DNA of 39,102 nt from Chromatiales bacterium (GCA_024679535.1 JAIBDF010000013.1:1-39102), one strand, 5' to 3'. Counted from the first letter of the stretch, positions 1 through 9,347 are shown. Numbers and translations: made by a program. The notes: generated from the sequence alone by a model not told the origin.

Positions 1-3000
1 ACGCATGTTCTGCGAACGCAGCACCTGGTGGGTCTCCGACAAGCCGAGCTCCCAGGGGCTGCCCGCGTATTTGACCGAACTCAAGGGGCTTGCGCCGGTG
101 CCGCCATCGTAGCCGGAGATCGTAATCAGGTCTGCGTAGGCCTTGACGACCCCTGCAGCGATCGTGCCTACACCAGGTTCGGCAACCAGTTTCACCGATA
201 CCAGTGCTGTCGGGTTTACCTGCTTGAGATCGAAGATCAGCTGGGCAAGATCCTCGATTGAATAAATGTCGTGATGCGGTGGTGGCGAGATAAGACCCAC
301 GCCAGGTTTCGCGAAACGCAGCTTCGCGATCATCTCGTTGACCTTGTGGCCTGGCAGCTGTCCGCCTTCGCCGGGCTTGGCGCCCTGCGCGACCTTGATC
401 TGGATGACCTCGGCATTGACGAGATATTCGGCGGTCACGCCGAAGCGGCCGGACGCGACCTGCTTGATCTTCGACATGCGCTCGTTGCCGTAGCGCGAGG
501 GATCCTCACCGCCCTCACCCGAATTCGAGCGCCCACCCATCCGGTTCATCGCGATCGCGAGCGCCTCATGGGCCTCGGGCGACAGCGCGCCGAGCGACAT
601 GCCGGCACTGTCGAAGCGCGGCAGAATTTCCTCGATCGACTCCACCTCGTCAAGCGGCACGGGTTTGCCGGCAGGCTTGATGTCCATCAGGTCGCGCAAT
701 GTTGCGACAGGCCGTTCGTTAACCAGCCGCGCATATTCTCGATAACGTTCAAAGTCACCGGTCTGTACCGCGGCCTGCAGGGTTGTGACGACGTCCGGGT
801 TATAGCAATGATATTCACCGTCGTGCACATACTTGTACAAACCGCCCTGCTCGATCAGTTCACGCGGTTCCCATGCCATTTGCGCGAGTTGTCTCTGGTC
901 ATAGAGCAGGTCGTCGAAGTTCGATCCCTGGATGCGCGATGTCGTGCCCTTGAAGCAGCGCTTCACAATCTCGTCGTTCAGACCGACGATCTCGAACAGC
1001 TGCGCACCGCGGTAACTCGAGATGGACGAGATACCCATCTTCGACATGATCTTGAACAGGCCCTTGCGAATACCGCGCCGGTAGGCTCGACCCAGCTGTT
1101 GTTGCCGGTCGATGTTGCCGCGCTTCGCGATGTCATGCAGCGACTGGTAGACGAGATAGGGATACACCATCGTCGCGCCATAACCGATAAGGCACGCAAT
1201 GTGATGCGAATCGCGGGCAACGCCTGTCTCCACAATAATGTTGGCGTCACAGCGCAGGCCCGTGTGCACGAGGTGGTGATGCACAGCGCCCGTTGCGAGC
1301 AGCGCATGGACGGGCAGCTTGCCTTTCACGAGGTAACGGTCGCTGAGCATGACGATCAGGTTGCCGTCGCGCACTCCCTGCTCGGCCTCCGCACAAACCT
1401 TGTCCAGCGCCTCGGTCAGGCTCAGGTTTTCATCGACGTTCAGGTCGATGAAGACATGGCTGTCTTCAAACATGCCGGGACCAAGCAGCTGGCGTAACTT
1501 CGCCTGCGACAACACGGGCGAATTAATGATGACCTGTTCGGCGTGCGCCGGCCCGATATCGAAGAGGTTCGATTCGCCGCCTACATTAGTCTGCAGCGAC
1601 ATAACGATGCGCTCGCGAAGCGGATCGATCGGTGGATTTGTAACCTGCGCGAACTGCTGACGAAAGTAGTCGAACGGCGAACGGATCTTTTGTGACAACA
1701 CGGCCATGGGCGTGTCGTCACCCATCGACCCGACTGCTTCCATTTCGGCCTTCGCCAGCACGGCGATGACTTCGATAATCTCTTCACGCGAGAGATTGAA
1801 CATCTTCTGGTAGGTCGCCAGCGTTTCCGCGTCGAAGGGCTCGGCGGTTATACGTGTATCGATAAGCAGGGAGTCGAGATAGCGAACGCCTTTCTTGAGC
1901 CACTTCTTGTAGGGCGCGCGCGTCTTGAGAATGTCGTGGATATCGTCGGTATCCAGCAGTTCGCCATTAACGAGGTCGACCGCGAGCATCTCGCCGGGAC
2001 CCAGACGCCCTTTGCTAACGACGTCTTTTTCATCGTAGTTGTAGACGCCCACCTCCGACGCGACGGTAAGGTGTCGATCTTTGGTGATGACGTAGCGCGC
2101 GGGGCGCAGCCCGTTACGATCCAGGCAGCAGGCCGCATAGCGCCCATCGGTCAACACAATGCCCGCCGGTCCATCCCACGGCTCCTGCTGACAATCGTAG
2201 AACTCATAGAAGGCCCGCACATCCGGATCGATATTGTCGACCGTCTGCCAGGCCGGTGGCATCAGGATGCGCATAGCCTGGATAACGTCCATCCCGCCAG
2301 CGCGCATGACCTCAAGCATGTTGTCGAGGCTTGACGAGTCGGAGCCGGTCAGCGAAATAATTGGATCGAGGTCGCTGAGGTCATCGAGTTTTTCGGAAAT
2401 GAAGTTCTTCGACCGCGCAATCGCCCAATTGCGATTCCCCTGGATCGTGTTGATCTCGCCGTTATGCGCCAGGAAGCGGAATGGCTGTGCCAGGCGCCAC
2501 TCGGGCAACGTATTGGTCGAGAATCGTTGGTGAAAAACACACACCGACGACTCCATGCGCGGATCCCTGAGGTCCGGGTAAAACTCCGGCAGGGCCGCCG
2601 GCATGATCATGCCCTTGTAGCTGATCGTGACCGACGACAAGCTCGCAATGTAGGTGTCGGTGTCGTTGATCCGATTCTCGGCGCGGCGGCGAGCCTGGAA
2701 CAGACGGCGATTGAACGAGCCTCTTGCCATGCTGTCCGGCGCATTGACGAAGACTTGTTCAATACGTGGCAAGGTCTCAAGGGCCTGGGCGCCACATGCG
2801 GATGGCTCGACCGGCACTTCACGCCAGCCAGCCGGTTCCAGGCCAAAATCACCAAGTGCGGCGTCGATAGCAGCGCGAGCCTTGTCAGACGACGCCTTAT
2901 CCTGGCTGAGGAACACGGTTCCTGTCGCGAAACGCTTGTTCAGCCTTAAACCCAGCTCTTCGCCGATAGCGCGCAGGAAAGACTCGGGAAACTTGATGAG

Positions 3001-3192
3001 CAGGCCGCAACCATCACCGGTCTTGCCGTCGGCGGCCACAGCACCGCGGTGCGTCAGACGCGCCAGAGCCTCGATCGCGGTATCGATGACCCAGTGGCTG
3101 GGCAGGTCATCGAGATTCGCAATCAATCCAAAGCCGCAACTGTCGCGGTGTAGCTCCGGATCCAACAGGTTTTTATTTGTGTTTTCCGCCAT
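1..3192 (-). CDS. gltB: Glutamate synthase (NADPH) large subunit, 3' end outside window
   Basis: Large subunit of GOGAT, which makes two glutamates from glutamine and 2-oxoglutarate in the cytoplasm and normally pairs with GltD. The visible 1064 codons cover the N-terminal glutamine amidotransferase domain, the central domain and the start of the FMN-binding synthase domain. The motif [10 protein letters not shown] places the amidotransferase nucleophile at Cys19 behind an 18-residue propeptide, which fixes the start near the ATG at 3192; an in-frame GTG lies only 9 bases upstream. Further family motifs are [34 protein letters not shown] and [11 protein letters not shown], and [13 protein letters not shown] lies near the cut. 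The Fe-S cysteines and the C-terminal glutamine-like repeat domain lie outside the window. Full-length relatives have about 1500 residues, so roughly 400 are missing. No internal stop is seen. Confidence 0.97.
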   Translation of the reverse strand, partial: MAENTNKNLLDPELHRDSCGFGLIANLDDLPSHWVIDTAIEALARLTHRGAVAADGKTGDGCGLLIKFPESFLRAIGEELGLRLNKRFATGTVFLSQDKASSDKARAAIDAALGDFGLEPAGWREVPVEPSACGAQALETLPRIEQVFVNAPDSMARGSFNRRLFQARRRAENRINDTDTYIASLSSVTISYKGMIMPAALPEFYPDLRDPRMESSVCVFHQRFSTNTLPEWRLAQPFRFLAHNGEINTIQGNRNWAIARSKNFISEKLDDLSDLDPIISLTGSDSSSLDNMLEVMRAGGMDVIQAMRILMPPAWQTVDNIDPDVRAFYEFYDCQQEPWDGPAGIVLTDGRYAACCLDRNGLRPARYVITKDRHLTVASEVGVYNYDEKDVVSKGRLGPGEMLAVDLVNGELLDTDDIHDILKTRAPYKKWLKKGVRYLDSLLIDTRITAEPFDAETLATYQKMFNLSREEIIEVIAVLAKAEMEAVGSMGDDTPMAVLSQKIRSPFDYFRQQFAQVTNPPIDPLRERIVMSLQTNVGGESNLFDIGPAHAEQVIINSPVLSQAKLRQLLGPGMFEDSHVFIDLNVDENLSLTEALDKVCAEAEQGVRDGNLIVMLSDRYLVKGKLPVHALLATGAVHHHLVHTGLRCDANIIVETGVARDSHHIACLIGYGATMVYPYLVYQSLHDIAKRGNIDRQQQLGRAYRRGIRKGLFKIMSKMGISSISSYRGAQLFEIVGLNDEIVKRCFKGTTSRIQGSNFDDLLYDQRQLAQMAWEPRELIEQGGLYKYVHDGEYHCYNPDVVTTLQAAVQTGDFERYREYARLVNERPVATLRDLMDIKPAGKPVPLDEVESIEEILPRFDSAGMSLGALSPEAHEALAIAMNRMGGRSNSGEGGEDPSRYGNERMSKIKQVASGRFGVTAEYLVNAEVIQIKVAQGAKPGEGGQLPGHKVNEMIAKLRFAKPGVGLISPPPHHDIYSIEDLAQLIFDLKQVNPTALVSVKLVAEPGVGTIAAGVVKAYADLITISGYDGGTGASPLSSVKYAGSPWELGLSETHQVLRSQNMR

Positions 3193-3274
3193 GCGTGCCA
3201 CGAGAATCGCTCGCTGGCGGTCCTCGACCGAGGTTGTAGTGCATTGAGTTGGCGCAGAACGCCGTGAACCCCTC

Positions 3275-3280
3275 AGTATA
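3275..3280 (-). promoter_or_regulatory. Possible -10 element for gltB
   Basis: The minus strand reads TATACT here, about 83 bases upstream of the gltB ATG in the 138-base gap after the preceding lipoprotein gene. No good -35 hexamer sits 16-18 bases upstream (best is ATGCGA), so activation or a different promoter is possible. A small hairpin with a GAAA loop (GTTGC/GCAAC, 3306-3319) lies upstream but has no T-tract. Confidence 0.25.
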
Positions 3281-3330
3281 GGTTAGGAGCCGGCGTCTCG
3301 CATCTGTTGCTTTCGCAACCAAACGCGGTT

Positions 3331-3795
3331 TTAGTGCAGCCCAATCGTGCCCTGCGTACGATAGGCGACAGCCGGTGTCAGCGGAATGTCGATGCCGAAC
3401 TGCCCGTCGAGCTGGTATGAAACTTCGCGTCGGGAACCGTCGCGCACGACGGAAAGCAGCTGCGGTGCGGTCGTCAGCAGGTCGAGCTCCACGCTGATCG
3501 CGAACCGGGCGTCACCGCTGGCCGGCACAGATATGTCGCTTGCGGTCTTGCCGCTTGCGAAGCGCTGACCGTCGAGCCGCAGACCGTAGCTGACGTGATT
3601 CACCGGCAGTGGAAACGGATTCGGGTTGTGGATATCGAAGGACAGTAGAAATGTCTGGTTGTTAAAGCCCAGGCCGATCACCTGCACGTCGCGCAACTGG
3701 ACCTTCGGCTCGCTAATGAGGTTCTCGGGAAGCGACGCGCAGCCAGCAAGCGCCAGCACGAGTCCCATGATCGCCAATCGTCTACTTGATTTCAT
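3331..3795 (-). CDS. LEA14-like (WHy domain) lipoprotein
   Basis: Predicted outer-membrane or periplasmic lipoprotein of 154 residues. The N-terminus has a short basic stretch, a hydrophobic segment and the lipobox LAGC, giving lipidated Cys19. The rest resembles the LEA type 2/WHy fold: LRDVQVIGLGFNNQTFLLSF followed by HNPNPFPLPV, the typical asparagine-proline turn of that family, then a second strand-rich half. The ATG at 3795 is chosen over one 27 bases upstream because only the shorter form has a normal signal peptide, with GAGAAG about six bases before it. The start lies inside the end of the upstream lipoprotein gene (14-base overlap), so translation is probably coupled. Bacterial WHy lipoproteins have no settled function; stress or desiccation roles are proposed for relatives. 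Confidence 0.75.
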   Translation of the reverse strand: MKSSRRLAIMGLVLALAGCASLPENLISEPKVQLRDVQVIGLGFNNQTFLLSFDIHNPNPFPLPVNHVSYGLRLDGQRFASGKTASDISVPASGDARFAISVELDLLTTAPQLLSVVRDGSRREVSYQLDGQFGIDIPLTPAVAYRTQGTIGLH

Positions 3796-4240
3796 CACCC
3801 ACTTCTCCCCAGCGCGCGGCAATCAGCTGCCACTCGCCATCCTTTTCGAGTTCCAGCTCAAATCGGTACGCATCTGCACTGAAACCCAACACCCCGTCAT
3901 TCGTGCCAGCCATGCCGACCGTCATGACAATCGTCGCCGCGGTATCGCCGTACACCACAACCTCGTCGATGTTCGGCAGCAGCGTAATGTTGTTCTGCCG
4001 GAGGAAATAGATGCGTAACAGGTTTTCTATATCACTGCGCTCATTCCCTCGGCTATCTGCATACGACTCGGAGATCATGCCGACCAGACCACGGCGTTCC
4101 TTCTTCTCTGCCGCCTCAACACCCGCAGCAACCCAGGCGCGCAGCTCCTCCTCAGGCGCCGAGGGTGGTTCTCCGCAGGCGGTCAGGATCGTCAGGGCGA
4201 CGCTACCCGTGCACAGCATTCGAGTGAGGCGATTCATCAT
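3782..4240 (-). CDS. Small lipoprotein, possible NTF2-like fold
   Basis: A 152-residue exported protein with signal peptide and lipobox LTAC (Cys22). After the lipid anchor comes a helix-rich stretch rich in Glu and Lys (about residues 28-50), then a mixed alpha/beta region ending in RFELELEKDGEWQLIAARW. That ending, with a charged turn and a Trp before the last strand, is typical of NTF2-like/SnoaL-type domains, so that fold is my inference. The start could be either of two consecutive ATGs (4240 or 4237). It overlaps the downstream WHy lipoprotein gene by 14 bases, so the two probably form a bicistronic unit reading away from the DUF924 gene. No enzyme motif is visible. Confidence 0.65.
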   Translation of the reverse strand: MMNRLTRMLCTGSVALTILTACGEPPSAPEEELRAWVAAGVEAAEKKERRGLVGMISESYADSRGNERSDIENLLRIYFLRQNNITLLPNIDEVVVYGDTAATIVMTVGMAGTNDGVLGFSADAYRFELELEKDGEWQLIAARWGEVGDEIK

Positions 4241-4343
4241 CTGCTAAAGTCTACTGACAACCTAAGGCCCGCGTGGCCAAATCCGTCCGAACTGTGACTT
4301 GGTTCGCACTTTGACCCGCCAGGCGACAGCTGAGAACCCGACA

Positions 4344-5006
4344 ATGTCTGTAAAACAATTAAGCGAAAGCATGGGCGCCACGATCACCGACGAAGACCAG
4401 CGCCGTATCGAGGCCATCCTCTCCTTCTGGTTCAAGGAGCAGGAGCTGTCGGCGCCACAGATTGACCGGCGTATGGACGCCTGGTTTGGCGAAGATCCGG
4501 TGTTCGACCGTGAAATCGAAGAGGAATTCTCGAGTGATGTCGAGCGCGCCTGTGAGGGCAAGCTCGACCACTGGGCTGCCGAGGCGCACGGACGTCTCGC
4601 GCTGATCATTCTCATCGACCAGTTTCGTCGCAACATCTATCGCAACACAGCCGAGGCGTTTTCCAAGGACAAGCTGGCGCTCAAACTGTGCGTCGAGGGC
4701 GCGATGGAGAAAAAGGACAAGAGCCTGACCCCAATCCAGCGCGTGTTCTTTTATATGCCGTTGCAACACGCCGAGTCCGTCAAGGTCCAGGCCAAGGCCG
4801 TCGAGCTATACAACCGCCTCGCCGAATCGGTGTCACCGACTTACAAGGAGACCTTCCTGACCGTGGCGCAATTCGCTGAACTGCATAAGGACATCATCGA
4901 CCAGTTCGGCCGCTTCCCGCACCGCAACAAGCTGCTGGGCCGCGAGAACACGAGCGAGGAAGACGCGTACCTTGCCAGCGACAGCCCGGATTTCGGACAG
5001 GGTTAG
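4344..5006 (+). CDS. DUF924 family protein
   Basis: Cytoplasmic, mainly helical protein of 220 residues matching DUF924 (PF06041), a family with a TPR-like fold and no proven biochemical role. Family motifs are in order: FWF at 28-30, MDAWFG near 44, LIDQFRRNIYR around 90-100, FFYMPLQHAES at 135-145, and FGRFPHRNKLLGR near the C-terminus. The ATG at 4344 is preferred because GAGAA lies nine bases upstream; a TTG 45 bases earlier would add a non-conserved extension. The 103 bases upstream separate it from the divergent lipoprotein pair and should hold both promoters, though I cannot point to convincing hexamers. Its stop overlaps the stop of the convergent MATE gene by two bases. Confidence 0.88.
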   Translation: MSVKQLSESMGATITDEDQRRIEAILSFWFKEQELSAPQIDRRMDAWFGEDPVFDREIEEEFSSDVERACEGKLDHWAAEAHGRLALIILIDQFRRNIYRNTAEAFSKDKLALKLCVEGAMEKKDKSLTPIQRVFFYMPLQHAESVKVQAKAVELYNRLAESVSPTYKETFLTVAQFAELHKDIIDQFGRFPHRNKLLGRENTSEEDAYLASDSPDFGQG

Positions 5007-6343
5007 ACTCGCGACAGGCGATTGAATCGCCAGGTCAGGAATATCGCCGCCAAACCCAGACCGGCGATAAACGCCACCCAAATCTGGTTGGCGGGCAGCC
5101 GGTAGGTAATCGCAGCCAGGTAGCCAAGCGGAAACGCCACCACCCAGTAAGAGAAGATGTTGATCGCCATGGGAAACGCCGTGTCCTTATAGGCGCGCAG
5201 CGCCGCCGCCGCTCCGATCTGAATGCCGTCTGCGATCTGGAAGATTGCGGCAACCAGCATCAGACTCAGTGCAATGCCGGTAACCACAGGGTCATCCGTA
5301 TACAGCGTCACGATCACGTCGCGGAAAACCAGCAGCACGAGCGCGGACACCGCCATGAAAGCTGCGCACATACTGATGCCTGTTATGCCGGCTATCCGGG
5401 CCTGCTTTGGATTTCCCGCACCCAGCATGTGGCCAACCTGAACGGTGGTCGCCGAGCTCAGCGCGAGTGGGACCATGAACATTGACGACGCGTAGCTGAG
5501 CGCGATCTGATGTGCCGCCGTGATCTCGGCGCCGCGCGTACCGACAAGTATCGAGATGGCGGAGAACAATCCGACTTCAGCTGTGATCGTTATCGATATC
5601 GGCACACCAAGAATGATGATCTCGCGGAACAGCGCCGGTCGAAACTGACCGATGCGCGAGAAGATCTTGAGCCCCCGCAGGCGCGGACTCAGCGACATGT
5701 AAAGACCCAGCGCTATGGCGACTATCCACATTGTAATGGCGCTCGCATAGCCGCAACCTTCGGCACCCAGCGCAGGCGCACCGAAATGCCCGAACATGAG
5801 CACATAGTTCAGGCCCACGTTACAGATTAACGAGAACACCGACGTGAACATGATAGGCCGCGTAAAGCCCACGCCTTCAGTGGTAAAGCGCAACGCAAGA
5901 AAAACAAAAATCCCCGGGGCGCCGAGCAGTACAGCGCGCGTGTAATCGAGCGTCAGGTCCCGAAACCCTGAATCGATACTCATGACGTCGAGTATGGTCT
6001 GCATCAATGCCCGACCGACCAGCAGCACGACAACACCCAGCACTATTCCAAGATACATTCCGTGTCGCGTGTAACGGCCAATCTTCTGCGACTGCCCTGC
6101 GCCATAAAGCCGCGCGATGATTGGCGAGATCGCCATGAGGATGCCCAAACATGCCGTGAAATTGAGCATCCAGACACTGTGCCCGACGGCGACGGCAGCC
6201 AGTGACGACGCTCCCAGCCTGCCAGACATCAGGGTGTCTGCCAGACCCATTCCAGCCACGGCAAGATAGTTGACGATTAGCGGTCCACCAAGGCGTAAAA
6301 TCGATCTTGCCTGGGGCCGCCAGAGTTCGGAAAGCACTGGCAT
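5003..6343 (-). CDS. MATE family multidrug efflux transporter (NorM-like)
   Basis: Inner-membrane antiporter of 446 residues, the usual size for MATE proteins, with about twelve hydrophobic segments in two six-helix halves. Family signs include GGPLIVNYLAVAGMGLADTL in the first helix, SGRLGASSLAAVAVG after it, and the second-half counterpart GVPISITITAEVGLF with ISILVGTRGAEITAAHQIAL. NorM-type members export cationic drugs using Na+ or H+ gradients; the substrate cannot be read from sequence. It is transcribed alone, converging on the DUF924 gene and diverging from the thiolase. A 17-bp palindrome lies 9-25 bases upstream of its ATG, where it could act as an operator over the ribosome-binding region or a promoter. 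Confidence 0.93.
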   Translation of the reverse strand: MPVLSELWRPQARSILRLGGPLIVNYLAVAGMGLADTLMSGRLGASSLAAVAVGHSVWMLNFTACLGILMAISPIIARLYGAGQSQKIGRYTRHGMYLGIVLGVVVLLVGRALMQTILDVMSIDSGFRDLTLDYTRAVLLGAPGIFVFLALRFTTEGVGFTRPIMFTSVFSLICNVGLNYVLMFGHFGAPALGAEGCGYASAITMWIVAIALGLYMSLSPRLRGLKIFSRIGQFRPALFREIIILGVPISITITAEVGLFSAISILVGTRGAEITAAHQIALSYASSMFMVPLALSSATTVQVGHMLGAGNPKQARIAGITGISMCAAFMAVSALVLLVFRDVIVTLYTDDPVVTGIALSLMLVAAIFQIADGIQIGAAAALRAYKDTAFPMAINIFSYWVVAFPLGYLAAITYRLPANQIWVAFIAGLGLAAIFLTWRFNRLSRV

Positions 6344-6351
6344 CGCTGTAT

Positions 6352-6368
6352 CTTAACCTACGGTTAAG
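6352..6368. promoter_or_regulatory. 17-bp perfect palindrome between MATE and thiolase genes
   Basis: CTTAACC-TAC-GGTTAAG, arms of seven bases around a 3-base centre, lies in the 86-base divergent intergenic region. It ends three bases before a putative thiolase -35 and sits 9 bases upstream of the MATE start. Symmetry and position suggest a transcription-factor site. It does not match an operator I can name with confidence. Confidence 0.5.
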
Positions 6369-6371
6369 TCT

Positions 6372-6400
6372 TTGAATGGTGTAAAGTTGCGACGCATAGA
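6372..6400 (+). promoter_or_regulatory. Possible sigma-70 promoter for the thiolase gene
   Basis: TTGAAT (6372-6377), a 17-base spacer, then CATAGA (6395-6400). The -35 matches four of six consensus bases but the -10 only three. The palindrome at 6352-6368 would sit just upstream, as expected for an activator site or an upstream repressor site. Thirty bases separate it from the ATG, which has GGAG nine bases before it. Confidence 0.3.
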
Positions 6401-6429
6401 CAGTAACCGGATGGAATGGAGATTCAGGT

Positions 6430-7716
6430 ATGTTGCATGACGGTCGGGCAATTCGGGTTGCCGTTGTTGGTGGATCGCGCATTCCATTTTGCCGGTCGCA
6501 TTCAGCGTATCGGCACTGCTCAAACCAGGACCTGATGACCGCTGCGTTAAATGGCCTCGTCAATAAGTTCGACCTCAGAGGACAGACCCTCGGCGAGGTC
6601 GCCCTGGGTGCGGTTATTAAACATTCCCGTGACTGGAACCTCGCACGCGAGAGCGTTATCGAGTCCAGTTTGTCGATTCGCACACCGGCGGTGGACATGC
6701 AGCGCGCCTGTGGAACCAGTCTTGAGGCAGCCATCATGGTTGCCAACAAGATTGCGCTCGGCCAGATTGAGTCCGGCATTGCCGGCGGTACCGACACGGT
6801 CAGCGATGCGCCTATCGTGTTCTCCGACCCTTACCGTCGCATGCTGCTCGACATGCATGCAGCGCGCTCTACTATTGAGCGTATCAAGCCGGTATTTCGT
6901 TTTCGCCCGAGCTTCCTGAAACCGGCATTTCCCGGCGTCAAGGAACCGCGCACGGGTTTATCAATGGGTGAGAGCTGCGAGCTCACCGCCAAAGAATGGG
7001 ACGTGCAGCGTGAGCACCAGGACCAGCTCGCTCTGGCCAGTCACATGAAAGCGGCCGCCGCCTACGATGAAGGTTTCTACGACGATCTCGTCATCCCGTT
7101 CGAAGACGTCGAGGAAGACAACAACATTCGTCGCGACACCACGTTCGAAAAGCTGTCGTCGCTAAAGCCCTCGTTCGACCGCAGTGAGGAAGGCACGATG
7201 ACAGCGGGCAACAGCACCCCGTTAACTGACGGTGCCGCCGCGGTGTTATTCGCATCCGAAGACTGGGCGCTCAAGAAGAACCTGCCCATCCTCGGCTACC
7301 TCACCTTCGTCAAAGCGGCGGCTGTGGATTTCGTCAGCGACGAGGGTCTGCTCATGGCACCGGCATATGCGGTGTCAGACATGTTGAAACAAGCCAACCT
7401 GCGTTTGCAGGACTTCGATTTCTATGAAATCCATGAGGCTTTCGCGGCGCAGACAATTGCCACACTCAAGGCCTGGCAGTCCGAACAGTTCTGCCGCGAC
7501 CGGCTCGGCCGTAACCAAGCGATGGGACCAATCGACCTGTCTCGTCTGAACGTGAAAGGCGGCAGCATCGCGATGGGGCACCCCTTTGCCGCAACAGGCG
7601 CGCGCATTGTTGGCGGGCTCGCCAAGATGCTCAGCGAAAAGGGCTCGGGGCGCGGCCTGATTTCCATTTGCACCGCCGGCGGGATGGGTGTCGCGGCGAT
7701 TATCGAAGCGGCCTAG
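6430..7716 (+). CDS. Acetyl-CoA C-acyltransferase (FadI-type thiolase)
   Basis: Thiolase-fold enzyme of 428 residues that cleaves or condenses acyl-CoAs; resemblance to FadI suggests beta-oxidation of fatty acids. Catalytic residues are in place: acylated Cys94 in QRACGTSLEA, His335 in HEAFAAQT, His384 in GHPFAATGAR and Cys414 in CTAGGMG. FadI-like landmarks include EDNNIRRD, AGNSTPLTDGAAAV and GGSIAMGHP. The start has GGAG nine bases upstream. Unlike fadI in enteric bacteria it has no neighbouring fadJ-type hydratase/dehydrogenase gene here, so its partner must be elsewhere. Other possibilities are a biosynthetic or acetoacetyl-CoA thiolase, but the spacing of motifs favours the FadI branch. 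It converges on a small unknown gene with 11 bases between the stops. Confidence 0.92.
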   Translation: MLHDGRAIRVAVVGGSRIPFCRSHSAYRHCSNQDLMTAALNGLVNKFDLRGQTLGEVALGAVIKHSRDWNLARESVIESSLSIRTPAVDMQRACGTSLEAAIMVANKIALGQIESGIAGGTDTVSDAPIVFSDPYRRMLLDMHAARSTIERIKPVFRFRPSFLKPAFPGVKEPRTGLSMGESCELTAKEWDVQREHQDQLALASHMKAAAAYDEGFYDDLVIPFEDVEEDNNIRRDTTFEKLSSLKPSFDRSEEGTMTAGNSTPLTDGAAAVLFASEDWALKKNLPILGYLTFVKAAAVDFVSDEGLLMAPAYAVSDMLKQANLRLQDFDFYEIHEAFAAQTIATLKAWQSEQFCRDRLGRNQAMGPIDLSRLNVKGGSIAMGHPFAATGARIVGGLAKMLSEKGSGRGLISICTAGGMGVAAIIEAA

Positions 7717-7721
7717 TCAGT

Positions 7722-7745
7722 GCGGCATTAGCCGCCGTTTCTTCT
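7722..7745 (+). terminator. Weak terminator-like hairpin after the thiolase gene
   Basis: GCGGC-ATTA-GCCGC (7722-7735) is followed by the pyrimidine-rich CGTTTCTTCTC on the plus strand. The stem is only five base pairs and the tract is interrupted by C. It overlaps the end of the convergent gene. Confidence 0.3.
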
Positions 7746-8156
7746 CTTCTTCAGAGTGTCGAGTGCTTTCTCCAGACGCTCCCTGGCCTGCGCCGTAATA
7801 CCGCCCCGCTTTTGCTCGTCGACCACAAAGTCCTCGATCTTGCCGACAATATCGTCCAGATCGGCATCCGGAAACGGCAGCGTGTGTTCGAAGTCGGCCG
7901 TCGCGTTACGCAATGCGCCAAACAGGTTGATCCACCGCTCGCTCTGCTTGCCTATACCCAGCAGTCGATAAAATTGCGTGCCCGGCTTGCCATCAGAACC
8001 GGAGGCGAGGCTCATGATGCCGGCAATCAGCGATGCGGGAACAAGCATCAGATCCCGTAAGCCGTCGACGATAAGCTTGGCCTGGAATACTGCGATATCC
8101 CGCACCAGGTTCAAGCGCACATTGGTTTCCTGCGGCGAGCCGGGTAGTTCATCCAT
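7728..8156 (-). CDS. Unknown 142-residue protein with one hydrophobic helix
   Basis: I do not recognise this family. The N-terminal part (RLNLVRDIAVFQAKLIVDGL) looks like an amphipathic helix, followed by a short hydrophobic stretch LMLVPASLIAGIMSLASG that could be membrane-associated, then FYRLLGIGKQSERWINLFG and an acidic segment PDADLDDIVGKIEDFVVDEQ. The C-terminus is basic and helical, ending KKRRNGG. There is no signal peptide or lipobox. Codon usage resembles the neighbours. It is transcribed alone, diverging from hemH across a 108-base gap and converging on the thiolase. Its composition suggests a peripheral inner-membrane protein, but that is a guess. Confidence 0.7.
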   Translation of the reverse strand: MDELPGSPQETNVRLNLVRDIAVFQAKLIVDGLRDLMLVPASLIAGIMSLASGSDGKPGTQFYRLLGIGKQSERWINLFGALRNATADFEHTLPFPDADLDDIVGKIEDFVVDEQKRGGITAQARERLEKALDTLKKRRNGG

Positions 8157-8222
8157 AACGATTCACGCATAACTACAATTAAGACAAGCAATTATAGCGG
8201 CTTGTCTGGAACGAGGCGGGCC

Positions 8223-8250
8223 TTTGCAGTACTGTTGACCCCGATATAAC
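8223..8250 (+). promoter_or_regulatory. Possible hemH promoter giving a very short leader
   Basis: TTTGCA (8223-8228), a 16-base spacer and TATAAC (8245-8250) lie just before hemH. Transcription would start about eight bases before the ATG at 8265, leaving no room for a normal Shine-Dalgarno; only GGAAAA precedes the start. Confidence 0.3.
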
Positions 8251-8264
8251 AGCCCGCCGGAAAA

Positions 8265-9347
8265 ATGCCAAAATACCAGCCCACACCCAAATTCGAACAC
8301 GGATCATCCGACTGTACAGGGATCCTTCTCGTCAACCTCGGAACCCCGGAAGCCCCGACAACGGGAGCCGTCAGGCGTTTTCTCAAGCCGTTCCTGTCCG
8401 ACCCGCGGGTCGTCGAGTATCCGCGCCTCCTGTGGTGGCTAATACTGAACGGCATCATCCTGCGGATACGGCCATCGAGGTCCGCCGAGGCCTACCGCCA
8501 GGTCTGGACCGAAGAAGGGTCGCCGCTGATGCTTTTTTCAAAGCAACTTACAGAACGCGTCCGCGAGCAACTTGAGACCCGGTCGCCGGGTACGTACCGC
8601 GTACAGCTGGCCATGACCTATGGTGACCCATCGATCGGATCCGCCATTGACGCGCTCCAGGCAGCGGGCGCACGTCGTCTGCTCGTCCTGCCGCTGTACC
8701 CGCAGTACTCGGGCACGACGACCGCTTCTGTTTTTGATGCGGTGACCAGCAAGCTGCGTTCGATGCGCTGGATTCCGGAAATGCGTTTCATCAATCAGTA
8801 CCACGACGCGTCAGGCTATATCGCTGCGCTCGCTGCAAGCATAAAGGAACACTGGCAACAGAACGGCAAAGGCGAACACCTGCTGTTCTCATTTCATGGC
8901 GTGCCGCAGTACACGCTCATGGGTGGCGACCCGTATCACTGTCAGTGCCAGAAAACAGGGCGTCTCGTCGCAGAGGCGCTGGGGCTCGGCGACGACGAGT
9001 GGACGCTGTCTTTCCAGTCGCGCGTTGGCCGTGAAGAATGGCTGCGCCCGTACACCGATGAAACGGTGCGCGAATTGGGGCATAAGGGTATCGGGCGGCT
9101 CGACGTGGCGTGTCCGGGCTTCTCAACCGATTGCCTTGAGACGCTGGAAGAAATCGGGATGCAGAACGCAGAGTTTTTCGAAGAGGCCGGCGGCAAGTCG
9201 CTGCAGTACATTCCGGCACTCAATGCGCGGGATGACCATGTCGATTTCCTGAGCGGGCTGCTCGAGCAGCATGCGTCAGGATGGACAAACGCCGAGGAAA
9301 ACCTGGCCAGCCGTCAGCGCGCAGTCGCAATGGGCGCATCAAAATGA
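8265..9347 (+). CDS. hemH: Ferrochelatase
   Basis: Terminal enzyme of heme synthesis, inserting Fe2+ into protoporphyrin IX, acting in the cytoplasm or at the membrane. The protein has 360 residues, longer than the 320-residue E. coli form because of an N-terminal extension and a short C-terminal tail. Landmarks are GILLVNLGTPEAP near 19-31, LPLYPQYSGTTTASVFDAV near 142-160, the metal-binding His211 in FSFHGVPQ, SFQSRVGREEWLRPYTDET at 249-267 and CPGFSTDCLETLEEI at 283-297 with the conserved Glu. Three cysteine pairs or near-pairs (226/228, 283/290) are visible, but I cannot assign an Fe-S cluster. Its TGA overlaps the ATG of the VOC gene in an ATGA, so the two are translationally coupled. 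Confidence 0.97.
   Translation: MPKYQPTPKFEHGSSDCTGILLVNLGTPEAPTTGAVRRFLKPFLSDPRVVEYPRLLWWLILNGIILRIRPSRSAEAYRQVWTEEGSPLMLFSKQLTERVREQLETRSPGTYRVQLAMTYGDPSIGSAIDALQAAGARRLLVLPLYPQYSGTTTASVFDAVTSKLRSMRWIPEMRFINQYHDASGYIAALAASIKEHWQQNGKGEHLLFSFHGVPQYTLMGGDPYHCQCQKTGRLVAEALGLGDDEWTLSFQSRVGREEWLRPYTDETVRELGHKGIGRLDVACPGFSTDCLETLEEIGMQNAEFFEEAGGKSLQYIPALNARDDHVDFLSGLLEQHASGWTNAEENLASRQRAVAMGASK

Noticed and set aside
271..1497. Open frame of about 400 codons antisense to gltB
   Set aside because: It opposes a clear gltB reading frame, has no recognisable domain, and such long antisense frames are common in GC-rich genes.
3306..3319. Hairpin GTTGC/GCAAC with GAAA loop after the WHy lipoprotein gene
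   Set aside because: Stem of five pairs without a T-tract on either strand; not enough for a terminator call.
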